This document shows, piece after piece, positions 22,501-34,500 of a stretch of DNA of 64,000 nucleotides. The notes under the pieces were generated by a model, which searched no databases, was not told the origin of the DNA, and worked only from the letters and a program-made list of their open reading frames with translations. This DNA is from Tenebrio molitor (Eukaryota; Arthropoda; Insecta; Coleoptera; Tenebrionidae): contig NC_091049.1 in NCBI RefSeq assembly GCF_963966145.1, positions 4,154,001 to 4,218,000 of the forward strand, written 5' to 3'. Positions within the stretch are counted from its first letter, which is position 1; each line of letters starts with the position of its first letter. The position numbers and the translations under genes were made by a program.

Positions 22501-25500
22501 ATTTAAATCAGTTTTTCTTAAATTGAATTTTTCAGAATTTCTCTTAGTGTGACAGAACAAACTGTATTTAGCAAGTTGTAGTAGTGCTTTTGAATCTTAG
22601 GTATTTTACAAATTTCAAAAAAGTACACCTATCACTTTATTTTTATTGAAAAACTGAAACATTTGTTTCTTAATGGTAGAAACTACTTAGTACGGAAGTC
22701 AAAACCCTAAAAATTTTGGAACCACAAAAATCAGATGTCTTTTTAATGTTAATAACACTAAATCTTCAATTTCCTGAAATTTGATCATTTTCATTTTCGC
22801 AAAATTTAATTGAATCGTTATCTAAGCGATTAGTTTAAGCATGGTACCACATTTTGGTACCCAACTGTAATAATTAAAAAAAATTGGAACTAACGATTTG
22901 TACAAATTGTACCTAATGTGTTCAGTTTTTATTGACTTTTTTTTTGAAAAACTTATAAAACAACACTATTGGTTCCACAGTCTTTCAGTTAAACATTAAT
23001 ATAGTTTCAAATACTTTTTTACAAAACAAACATTTTCATTATTTCCAAAATAAAAATTTTTTGACGCTCCCCACAAAAAGCTCCCGATTTTCTGTTTGTT
23101 ATGGTCTATTAGATTAACTTGTTCGAACCAAAAGAAGCTAACTTAATTGACTTTCTTCACTCTCGCAAGAAACTGGAACCCAACCGTTTGTAAAGTATCA
23201 TTTTCCACACTGAAACTCCGAAACTCCAGGCTATTCACACTTCCGTGTGTTGAATAAAAACTGGTATTTTTTTTGAACCGCACCATTTGAATAAATTTCA
23301 CAGAAAATGCCACCAAACCAATTTCTCTTTCATCCGGTACCGTTACGTTATTTTATTAATGTTCAATTAAATTAGCAACGATTGAAGTACTCCTCTCTAT
23401 GGATAATTTAACACCTGTAGTATTTTTCAAGTCGATTATAATAACAGTCCAATAAACCGAGCTGAACAGTAAACTCGCTTAAAAACGCAACAATACAAAT
23501 ATGACCACACTTTCGCACTCCCATTGTGACGATTTTCGAAATTTCGATCGAAAAAAGTGCAACAATAAAAGCGGAAATCTCGTCTACGCCACTGGTTCTT
23601 TTATTGGACTGTCATAAATCACCGGTCACAAACGAAAACACTCGTTTCCTTTGTTTCGATTTCATCGATTTCCACCGATTCTTAAACAATTATTCCATAA
23701 CGTAATTTTGGTGGAATAAAAATGAAAATTCGACACCAAGGGAATTATGTTATTTGGGATGGACCGCGACGCCCCGAAACACCATCAATTCGAAATCCCA
23801 AATGACAATTACTTGCAACAATGCGATTCAATAAAGCAACATAATCGGTTAAATGTCACAATTATTGATACTAATAATAACAATTCTAAAGTTTTCTGTA
23901 AATGATCCAGTTCAGTTATGGCGAATTCAATAGCGTGAATTGTTTCGAAATTTATTATGTCATAAAATATAAAAAAATCAAGTAGGTTTGTATTGTTATC
24001 TGCTGAACAAGTGTATCGTAACCGGCGACATTGTTACAATTTGTTTTAAAATTGCGCCACTTGGTGATAATTTTTTAATTTGAACAAACACCGAACAGAT
24101 AAAACTGGTTTTATTGCATGTGCGAAAATGTCAAATGTAAGTTGCAAGAACTATTCGTCAGAATTAAATTTGTGCCAAATTAAAATGACAATTAGCGTCA
24201 AAACATCAAAACGTCATCATTCAGAAGAGTCACATTTGCAGAACTGATTCGAGCAAATGGCAAAATCTGACAGTTAAATGACACAAGTTGTATTAATTAG
24301 AAACACCAATTGAACAATTTACTTCTTTCATCCATAACTCCAAAATTCCATTACTTATAACGGTGAGAAGTCATAAACATCATTGTCTCTTTTCGTTATA
24401 AGGGTGGACAAAAATTAGAATATCATTATCTTAAAACTCCTTTCGTTCGAAGTCTCGTGAGTTAAAATTACAGAAGCAAAATATTTTTTCATCGAAAATT
24501 CGTTGGTCAAAACAGGAGTTTTCCATTTTAACACTTTTTCATTTGTGGAGTTTTTTCCATTACACATTATCGTGAAAAGAAATTAGAGCTCGTTAATAAA
24601 TGTTCGCTCTGATATCATTTGAACGAAATTTCATTAAGCCAAAGCATAATTTTATTTTATGGCTTTTTCTTGATTTACAATTTGGAAATTTATTACCTAT
24701 AATGATGATAAGTCACAACATCATTATTACCACTATTTCATTAATTATAACGATGGATGATAAATGAACCTTTACAAGCAACAAAATTTTCCTATTTCGA
24801 AACAAAAAATATTCTATAATAATGAAAAACGATGTTGCAATCATCGAATAACAATTCTTCGCCCAAATCTCATTAGCTAAAACGAAAACAAAATTGTTAT
24901 TGTCATTTGATAAATATTCTGTTTGTCAAACTCTGAAATAATTCGATGCAATGAAAATTTATCTAACGCAATTTTGCGTTTATTCCCATTTTATAATTTG
25001 ATCATTACCGTCGCCATTGTATTATTATTTTTTTTTTATTTCAAACCGAATTTCTTACTTTCAAGATTAATAGTGATAGTACTGAAATAGCGATCGTAGA
25101 ATCTGGATCTTCTCATTAATTTTTTTATATTTAAATCTGTGTCAGTTTTTCCATCTGAGCAATCTTTTGTGTCATAAATACCATAAGTTATAACATGCAA
25201 TAATTTATCCTATTAATAAAAAAGTGATACAGTAATAATAAATTCAACTTTATCTCGACAATAAATGTCAATTTTGAAGTAATTCAAATAAGATTTCATT
25301 AATCTAGAACGGGATTTGATTCTGTGGCTTTTCCTAGTTTTGTAACTACGAAAACTCATTACTTATAATTACGTATCGATGATGTGTCAAAATTTCATCC
25401 CGTCACCGTTTCATTAGCCCAAATAGGAAAAAGTAGTTTCCGCTGAATAAGAGAATCTATTCATTATAAATTAATGTAGATTGATGTCGAAATGTCACAG

Positions 25501-28500
25501 TCTCGAACAGTCAAGGGTTCAAATTCGGAAATAAAATGGGACAATTTTTGAAATGAAGAGATTTTCAGTGTTCAAACTCCCAAACTTCACTTTTCCTTAA
25601 TCCCATTTGTCCGAAACCCCACCAGTCCAAACCCCCATCGTTCATAATGAACATTCCCAGACCAAATGTGCAACAAAGTACGTCGCCGATTAAAATCGGA
25701 GCCAGGAACAATCCGCACGCCTCTGCTCGCCGCCACGGCCCATTTGTCCGAATCCATGGTTTTCTTCAAACCCCATCATCCATAATAGCGTCACGAGACA
25801 TTAAAATCCGATTCTATTTTTACAGGAAACGGGATCCATAAGGCCAGGTGTGATTGGCGGGTCGAAGCCGCGCGTCGCGACGCCCGAAGTCGAGAACAGG
25901 ATCGAACAGTACAAGAGGGAGAACCCGTCGATTTTCAGCTGGGAGATCAGGGACAGGCTAGTCAAGGAGGGCATCTGCGACAGGAGCACGGCGCCCAGCG
26001 TCTCGGCGATATCCAGGCTACTCAGGGGGAAGGGGGGAGAGTGCGATGGTGAGTCAAAAGACGATATTGCGTTTGGGAGAAAAAAGGAAAAAAATGCGTA
26101 CAAAAAGTTCTTCGGGTTTGTGTTTGAAAACTAGAGGTTGCAGTCACTTCCTGCGAAATCGAAATACCTATCTGGAAAATAATAAGTTATTTGTGATAGC
26201 GAATTTTCTCAAATAACTCCTATTTAGATTCAATCAGTTATCATAATAAATATAAAATTATATATTTATCATTATTATTATTATTATTATTACTATTATT
26301 AATATTTCTAATCATTACTTTATTCAATCCGACATAACTGACTTCCTGATACTTTGACAGCAATCCATATATCAATTTGCACTGACGTAATTTTGGTGTA
26401 ATGAGAATTTGGTAGTTTAGCATTCTAATATTCTGGCTTCTATAACTAATGGAATGGTAATGATATTTGGACATATCATTAGTAGTAACAAGTTTTTTAA
26501 ATTATAATATCAGAATGAATCAAAACTGACACTTCTTAATGAGATATTAATGAGGTTTTTATTACATCGAATTGTCTAATGATTTTTTTAAACGAGGGAA
26601 GTTTGGTCAAATGGAATCTTGACCGAATAATAAAATTTCATAATACAAAAATTTGCAGTTTTGTAGTTTTTTCAAAAACTCAAGCGTCAACTAATTTGGA
26701 AGAGTTTTAAAAATAAATATTTTGAACTGATGGTTTTTAGAAATTACGATTCTTCGATTCGATACAAGAACTGAGTGACTCATGAAAGAAAACTTTTGTC
26801 TGTCATTATATCCAATGGAATAATAAGGAACGACAGTTACGCACTTATCATGACTTTAAATAGATTTTTTTTAATTTATTAATTTAAAGATAACATTTTA
26901 TAACAATAGGAACTTGTGTTGTTATCAATATATGTGTAATAATATTCCGTTTAACATTATTACTTGTAGCATTTGTGAGATAAAATTTTGCATGAATGAA
27001 GAAACTGCTACAGATTCTGTAATGAAAGATGTGTCTACTTATTCTAACTATTGAGATTTCGATGAAGTGACGTTTGAGGTTGATTCCGACATCTCTAAAC
27101 AATGATAATGCATTTTTCGTAGTTCTGTTGCAATTCAAAGTTTGTTTTTGTTTATTGAAACCTGTGAAGTTTTTTCGCAATTGCGCGGCCATTTTGTCCG
27201 TCGTCCGCCATCTTAAATATCTGTCATACTCGACGATCGCTACCGTATCACGCAATTATTCACAGTCGACCAAGTCCAACGATCGCGACAAACAATAAAC
27301 GGAGGATATTAAAATAAAACGGTCGACTGGCTTCCGCAACAATAAAACAACAAAATGTAGGTGGTCCTCGTTATCCCCGGATTCGTCCGGGACGCTTCGG
27401 TCGCCGGACCCGCTACCGATAATTGCGTAACAGGGGAGCCCAATTAAAGTAAAACCAACAGATCATTATGTTAATAAAATACGAGCGCCACGCTTAGCTG
27501 GATAGCCTGATGGCGGCTTTAATTAACGTTGTTACTCGGTAAACAAATTGAATTCGTAATTAGAGTAGCGTCCTTGGGCCGAAGGGGCTGTCGTTTTTCG
27601 TTTTATCGAATGCGCTCCGTAATTATCGCTCGCGTCGCTCCTGCGAGGTGTTTTCATCGGCAAACATCACAAAAAAACGAAAAAAAATCGAAACGGATCG
27701 GGTTTCAGGCGGCGAAACTGAAAGAGCCGTCCTTAATAGATATCCGATGACGTAACAAATTGTTGAAGGGATTTTTTTCGACGGCCGACATCCAATCATC
27801 TCCGATGTCGGCAAACTTCTCACCTCTGCGCCACGATTTCGTGTCGGTTTTTCTATTTTTAACGAGTTTTCTGTTTGTTTTTTGCGGCGACGGTGCAGAT
27901 GGTTCGCGTCACGACGAGGACTCGCCGCTTCCGGGGGCAGACCCCGCCCGACGGGACACCAAACTACCAAAAAAAAATCTTTTTTTTTTTCTAAATCAGA
28001 AGTTAATTATCTACAGTGTGTCTTACTTGAGATGAATATACCGTATTTCTTTAGGCGCACCACATGCGTTTTGTGAATTAGTTTCATGCGACACGCTAAA
28101 ATCGTTCGCATCACGCCAAAATCGTTCGCAAATTTTGACGCATACTAGAAAAGTGATACCAAGCATCAAGAACCACCAAAATGACAGGTATAAGAGAGGT
28201 TAGGTTTATCAACCAAACAATATTAACTAAATCAGTTTGTAATGGTTTTAAACCAATTACAACTCCTAAGAATAATAAATTTTTTTGACTCGTTTCTCGA
28301 GGCATCATTTCACTTTCTTTTTTTAATATTGACAACAGGCAATGAATGACAGAAATGATATTTGACACTTGCCGGCGGCTTGGAGGTTATGTTTAGTGTA
28401 GTGCGGGACCTTATCATCGAAAGGCGGCAAACAATTTTTTCCGATCCAAGCACCCTACGATATTACAATAATTTTTGAACACTACTCCGTCTCCAGCCGC

Positions 28501-31500
28501 CTCTAGTCACCCCCATTTGAAATGAGTCTGAGACTGTACTATTGTTTAAACAATAAATGGTGACCACTTTAAATGTTTAATTTGATTAAAGCTGGAACGT
28601 TTATTACCTAGTTGTTTTGAGACTGTAATAAAAATCTTGTTAATCTTTTTTGCTATTTGTTATTATTAATAGCTCAGTTAAATATGTTTCCGCCCTATTT
28701 AGGCTTTGAGTGCTTTATTGATATGCTTTCATTGCTCTAGCCAGGCAAACTTGATTGATCTCATCGGAAAAATATCTTATTTTTAAAATAAACCACAGAA
28801 CTTTTCGGGCGGACACCCAGTATAGTTTTTTAAATTGTTAATTGATGGAAATAGTCACATATAGTTTTTTTTATCTCGCAAATCCTAAGAAATCTAATTG
28901 TTTTGATTTTACCATTATCATTATAAAAGAGAGCACGGCATCGAAACCGGATATATTTATCATTGCGGACACTTCTATCAAGTAACGACAATTCCTTTGC
29001 AACCACAATTTATATAATTTATTTTTCTTTTATTATTATTACTATTTTGATTTAATTTTCTGTATCGTTTCGCAACAAATAAACCAAACCATCTGAAAAT
29101 TAGGCCAGATAACGTGATTTATATCAGTCTGCATTGTGATAACTGTCAAAATTACGACTGGTATAACGCTGTGGCACTGAAATTGGCATTATCTTCTAGG
29201 CGATAGCCACAATCTGCAATGTGATTAACAGTGTAGTGTTTTCAATGCAGCAATATTCTTTCCATGCAGCCAACAAACAATAAAATGTAATTGAAAAATG
29301 TATTATTTCCGAAATGAACGCGTCTTCGGCGTTGCCGCAATTAGCGTACTGGAATGGAGGCAATTTAAATTTTGACAAAAAAAGTGAAAATTATCAGGTA
29401 CTTTGGTGTTGTCAATAACGGATCGTAAATCTTGATTTACGACGCCATTGTGTTGGGAAATGTGAAAAAACTGATTAAAACGGGAAGGACGCGTCTACTC
29501 CTTTCGGTCGTCGCGAGGGAAGACGTCAAGTAGATAAATAAATACATTTTCATTGGCAAAAATAAAGAAATAGAAAATGATAAATTAAATTGTAAAAGTC
29601 TAGCAAAAAATTATGAATTGTGAAGGGAATGGGGCCTAAGACGGTGCCTTGCGGCACTCCATGCTCCACTATTGTACTGATAAGTGAAGAAATTATTGTG
29701 TTTTGTAGAGATTTGGATTGATTCCTCGTGAAACACGAAAATTCAATAGTTTTTGAGAAGGAGAAAAAATGTATGGAGTAATAAAAATGAAGAAAGGTTA
29801 AGTTACAAGACGATAACGAGCACATAAAAATCAAATAAAATTAATTCGCTTGTAAATATATAAAATATAGAATAACAACAAACAATAGAAGATTTGATGG
29901 ACTGTGACAAATTGTCAAAAAGTCTGACGAGGGCTGTCATAATAATATGAATTGTCACGGCGTGAAATTCTAATCGGAATTTCTTTTTCTTTGTGATTTT
30001 TGTTTGTTTTTTTGGACTGATAAAAATGTGAGTAATTCGAATAGAAATTTCAAGGTCAATCAGGATGACAGTTGTTCGATTTTATCAAAATTTCATTAGT
30101 AAAAAAAAACATTTATTTAATTTATTTTTTAAGTTGTATTAGGTACACATAATTAATAAATAATAAAGAGCAGTGAATTGTACTTTCATTTATTAAAATT
30201 TCATTAACTAGATATTTAAGAAATGTATTACTATTGACGTTTTTTTCCACTTTTTATTTGTAATTTCAAAATTTCATTATTTATAAATATTGTTGTAAAA
30301 AATCAAACATTATTGTCGCTATGCCATTAATTATAACAGTAGGCGAAAGTAAGATTTTTATTATTATATACTTCAAAATTTCATACCACTCAAATGCCGT
30401 TGATTGGAATTATAAAATAGAGAATATTTTTTCGGAAATTGTTGACAAACGAGCACTTCGCGTACCTAAAACAGGCCGCGAAATCCAATTTCGCGGCCGT
30501 TGCTTTTAACAACGGCCGTTAAAGTAAACGACAAATCAGAGTTTCTATGTAAAACTGGCGTTTAGATTTTTCGGGTATGAAATTAGAAACCGCAGAATTT
30601 ATAATATGTACTTTTTAACTCCTAAGTACCTACACGAAACTGAAACATCACTTTCAGTACAGTTCTCTTCCGACATTTTTACGATTATGTATTTACAAAA
30701 TGAATTGTTTTATTTATTATTTCCATAGCGATACCTAAGCCGAATTTATATTTATTTATTGACAGTGAAATAAATTTTGCTAGTTCGTTTTATAATAATT
30801 ACGAATTTTCGGTTGGCCGCGAAATCCTTTAACGTCCTCGAGATTGCACTGCCTCGGCCGCAAGCGACCTCGGCGACAATTTTTCTCTCGGTGCGTTAAA
30901 GAATGATTTCCCGGCCTTGATATACAAATAACCATTTTCATTTGCACAGATTTATTTATCTAAAATCCTATTACACATAATGACGAAAAGAAATTATTCT
31001 AAATGTTGATTTTGATTGAACAAAACTCCATTAAATCACTACAACTATATTTAACGACATTTCGCTGACTTACAATAAGTAATTTGAAACTGTAGTGTTT
31101 GTGATGATGATGAGTCACAACATAACCATTGCAACTACATGTTTCATTAGTTGTTTTATAATAATAAAAAAATATATTACAATTATCGAATTAATTAAAA
31201 ATTATATAACAATGTTTTTATTATTCGAAAAACATTCTCTTTAACAACAAACTATGAATCAATTCGGTCCAATTGAAGCAGTTTTCAATTTATTCCGATT
31301 TTATAATTAATTTGGTCAGTATCATTATTTACAGTCAAAATCTTTTAATTTCGAAATTGTCGTCGTATTGCGGTATTCGTCAAAATACCAATAGCCAAAA
31401 GGTGCAAAAATGTAGAGCACGTTGACATCGAGAAGTACACGGGCGGTCCTGTGATCTACGTTATAACCAGTTATATCAGACACCACGTGTTGTGTATTTT

Positions 31501-34500
31501 TCTCTTTGCATGTCCTATATCTACCGGAATCATTTTCAAGACAATTTTTTATAAATTGGACGCTACTGAAATACCCATTGCAGGATTTTCACATTGACGA
31601 AACCTCAACGGATCAAATTCAAATAAATATTCATTTTCTAAATCTTGAATCTAAAACTTCTCATTAGTTTGGTACAACCAATTTTAGTCCATTCTTTCAA
31701 CTGAGTAATTTATTGTGTCATAAATATTATAAAAGTTATGCGATAATCCAAAAATATATTTTCGATTAAATTAGCTAATTAGCTAAGTAATCAAAAAGTC
31801 CCATTAGCTATAAACAGTTACAACATATGTACTACTTAACCAAAATCTTTTTATTTCAAATTTTCATTACTTCGAACTGTTCAGTTTTCGAATATGCATT
31901 CTGTATACAGGGTGTTTCTGAAATAGGTGCATTAATTTTAACTGGTAATCGAACTCGTCAAAAGGAACAACTTTTCTATCTACCATTTTGCCGAAAAACG
32001 ATGTTTAATTCCAAAAAAAAATTGGAGAGATTTTTCACTAAAATAGCCCCACGCCACTAAATACTGCAATGGCTAATTGAGATCAGCGTTAATATGAAAA
32101 AACATCCATTTTCATCCAGAAAACGTGTTTTAACGCCGAAATCGAAATTCAAATAAATCTACCCGTGTAGCAAAAAATCCACTTCGTAAGAATCTGGTTG
32201 TTTTACGTTTTTAGGTAGCTTAGTTTTGGAGATATGAACGGTTTTAGGAAAATCTTTCCAATTTTTTTAAGCCATTACGCAACGTTTTTCGCCAAAATGG
32301 CAGAGAGAAAAGTTGTTCCTTTTGATGAGTTCTATTATCAGTTAAAATTAATGCACATATTTCAGAAACACCCTGTATTATACAGGGTGACTTCAAAAGT
32401 TATGCAGATATTTTAACCAGTGGTAGAACCCCACAATAAGTAACGATTAAACCTAAAATGCCTTATACAAATGTTGATATTTTTCGAGAAAAAGGGGCAT
32501 AGTTTTTCAAAAAAAGTTTGGGAGCCACGGAATTTTGTGAAAAAATGAGATTTTTTTGTTATCATTTAATTCAAAATCAAGTCACTTTGACAAGAACCTC
32601 AATTTAAATCACGAATGGCTTTTACCAACATGGAGAAAACCGATATGGTTTTGATGAATGGCGAAGCCCGTGGACATTCAGGCTAGCACGGCAAATCTAC
32701 GGTGGAAGGTTTCCTCAAAGGATATTTCCCTTGATAGTTCGGTTTTCTTGGACACGTGCTGAAGCTTGCATTGCAAACGATGGCAGGCATTTTTAGCAAC
32801 TTCTTTGATGTTTCATTTTATGCTTTTACTCACAATTACAGTCTTTTTACTTTGTTGTTTAAGCTTTTGTTGTTTTCTGAATAAGTCGCAGGCACTATTT
32901 TATCATTACTTTGCAAATTTTATCAAAAATTCATGATGAAGCTAAAAAAAATAAACATAACCTAGAATAACAGAAAAACCTTGACAACTGCCCACCAAAT
33001 TTGAAAATGTTCAGCGGTTCCCAAACAAAATGATTCCTTTGATTCTTTTTAAACCATTAACATTTTATGAGGAAAATTGGGTTATTTTGTCTTCTTTTAG
33101 CACGTACTACCTCAGGTTAAAATATCTGCACAACTTTCAAAATCACACTGTACATGTGTTTTGAGAAACTAAAATTTATAGAAAACAGTTTTCCTCTCCT
33201 TTACGACGCATCCCATTCTTATTATTTATTTACAGTTGTCTGCATTTTATTTTCGACAAGAATGATTTTTTTAGATGTTTATTATCCACAGGAAAATGGG
33301 ACATGCCTCTTGGGCCAGGAATTTTTACATGGTTTAGTCGACCTCGTCGAGTACTTTGACTCGACTGTCGTTGAAGGTTAACGCAAATAGAAGAAATCAA
33401 TAACGCACTTAAGACCTACTCGGCAATTCTCGCTCTACATCTTGGCCACAAATACAAACGTACCAATGTATTGAACACTGGAAAATATTTCTGTTTGTAA
33501 GACCTTCGAGTGTACGCCGAAAGCTGCCGTCAACGCCAACTTCGAATCCACCCAGCCATGCCACAACATTTCCAGTGACTGGCTTTCACACCTCCGACTA
33601 AATTTAGCATCATTGTTTTCTTACAGGTGTACAAATCGATTCCGCCACAATTTACCGACCCCACCGGATCGATAATGAAAATACCTGAACACACCCCTAA
33701 TTAAAGTAATTAAAATGTGGCCCCCTCGATTTGTACCCGTCGTACCTCAAAAAAAAAAAACACACACAACACAGACGCGCGCACGAATTAATCGTCCCCC
33801 GGACGAAAAATCTCATTATTTTTTCCCCAAATTAGGTGAAACGGTGTTGCCGCCGCAATAATGACAACAATGGGAACAAAGACCACCTGTGGATGAAACA
33901 CATGCCGACGTACTAAAAAAACCATAAATCTTGTTCTCGCCCGGAACGGCGGGTCCGGAGGAAAGTGTGGGGACGGGGGTGTCTTCGTGGGCTAATTATG
34001 GGTCAGCGGAGTGTGCGATTCGGGTCTCGGGATGGTGTGATTATTATTAATGGTGGGGAATGTCACAAATAACTGGCAATTTCGCGTTTACTGTAACTAA
34101 TCCCGTAATTTTCCCGTCATGGTGCATGTGCAGAGGAACTGAATTGTTAAGGGAGACCGGATCTGGCACCGGTGGAGTTTTCATGGTTCGGACAAAACTT
34201 CAAGAGATTTTGCATTTCAGACAAATCCACTGACAACGAGGGTGTGAGCGACTGCGACAGCGAGCCGGGGATCCCCCTGAAGCGCAAGCAGCGCCGCTCC
34301 CGGACCACCTTCACCGCCCACCAGCTCGACGAGCTGGAAAAAGCGTTCGAGCGCACCCAATACCCCGACATCTACACCAGAGAGGAGCTGGCCCAAAGGA
34401 CCAAACTGACCGAGGCGCGGATCCAGGTGTGGTTCAGCAACAGGCGCGCCCGCCTCCGCAAGCAGATCACGTCGGCGGCGACGCCCCTCGTCCGCAGCTA

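Larger units (their letters stand above)
19808..25825 (+). other. Pax3/7 intron 2 (6.0 kb): GGTACC-rich repeats, palindromic MITE, repeat block R
   Basis: No exon is seen in it. From 20030 to 23341 there are eleven exact GGTACC hexamers, several in pairs 13 bp apart. Part of this region is a degenerate tandem repeat (units near 20260 and 20450, ~190 bp apart, sharing a GATTCT...GAAGTACC phrase). A palindromic MITE lies at 21634-21797. From about 24310 to 25260 there is an old repeat block that recurs in intron 3. The remaining sequence is AT-rich with nothing recognised. Confidence 0.7.
30170..31810. repeat. Repeat block R, copy in Pax intron 3 (split by a foldback insertion)
   Basis: Collinear with 24310-25260. 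Anchors include TATTACACATAATGACGAAA, GATGATGAGTCACAACATAA, TTATTCCGATTTTATAATTA, CTTCTCATTAGT and TATTGTGTCATAAATATTAT. The match is interrupted between about 30430 and 30940, where the GC-rich foldback sequences lie. Confidence 0.6.
26049..34220 (+). other. Pax3/7 intron 3 (8.2 kb): candidate enhancers plus LINE, foldback and Tc1-like insertions
   Basis: Contents in order: an ATT microsatellite (26262-26306), AT-rich sequence, a GC-rich island with TAATTA sites (27190-27960), a decayed minus-strand LINE (28925-29770), two foldbacks and a second copy of repeat block R (30170-31810), two adjacent inverted-repeat transposons (31906-33152), and a unique GC-rich segment just before exon 4. By eye I found no small exon that could encode the missing octapeptide. 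Confidence 0.7.

Noticed and set aside
25505..25530. GGTTCAAATTC as a tRNA T-arm
   Set aside because: No matching acceptor, D-arm or anticodon arm around it.
28800..28830. GGGCGGACACCCAG as another 5S-like fragment
   Set aside because: Only about 12 bases match and the order relative to the LINE tail is wrong for the SINE layout.
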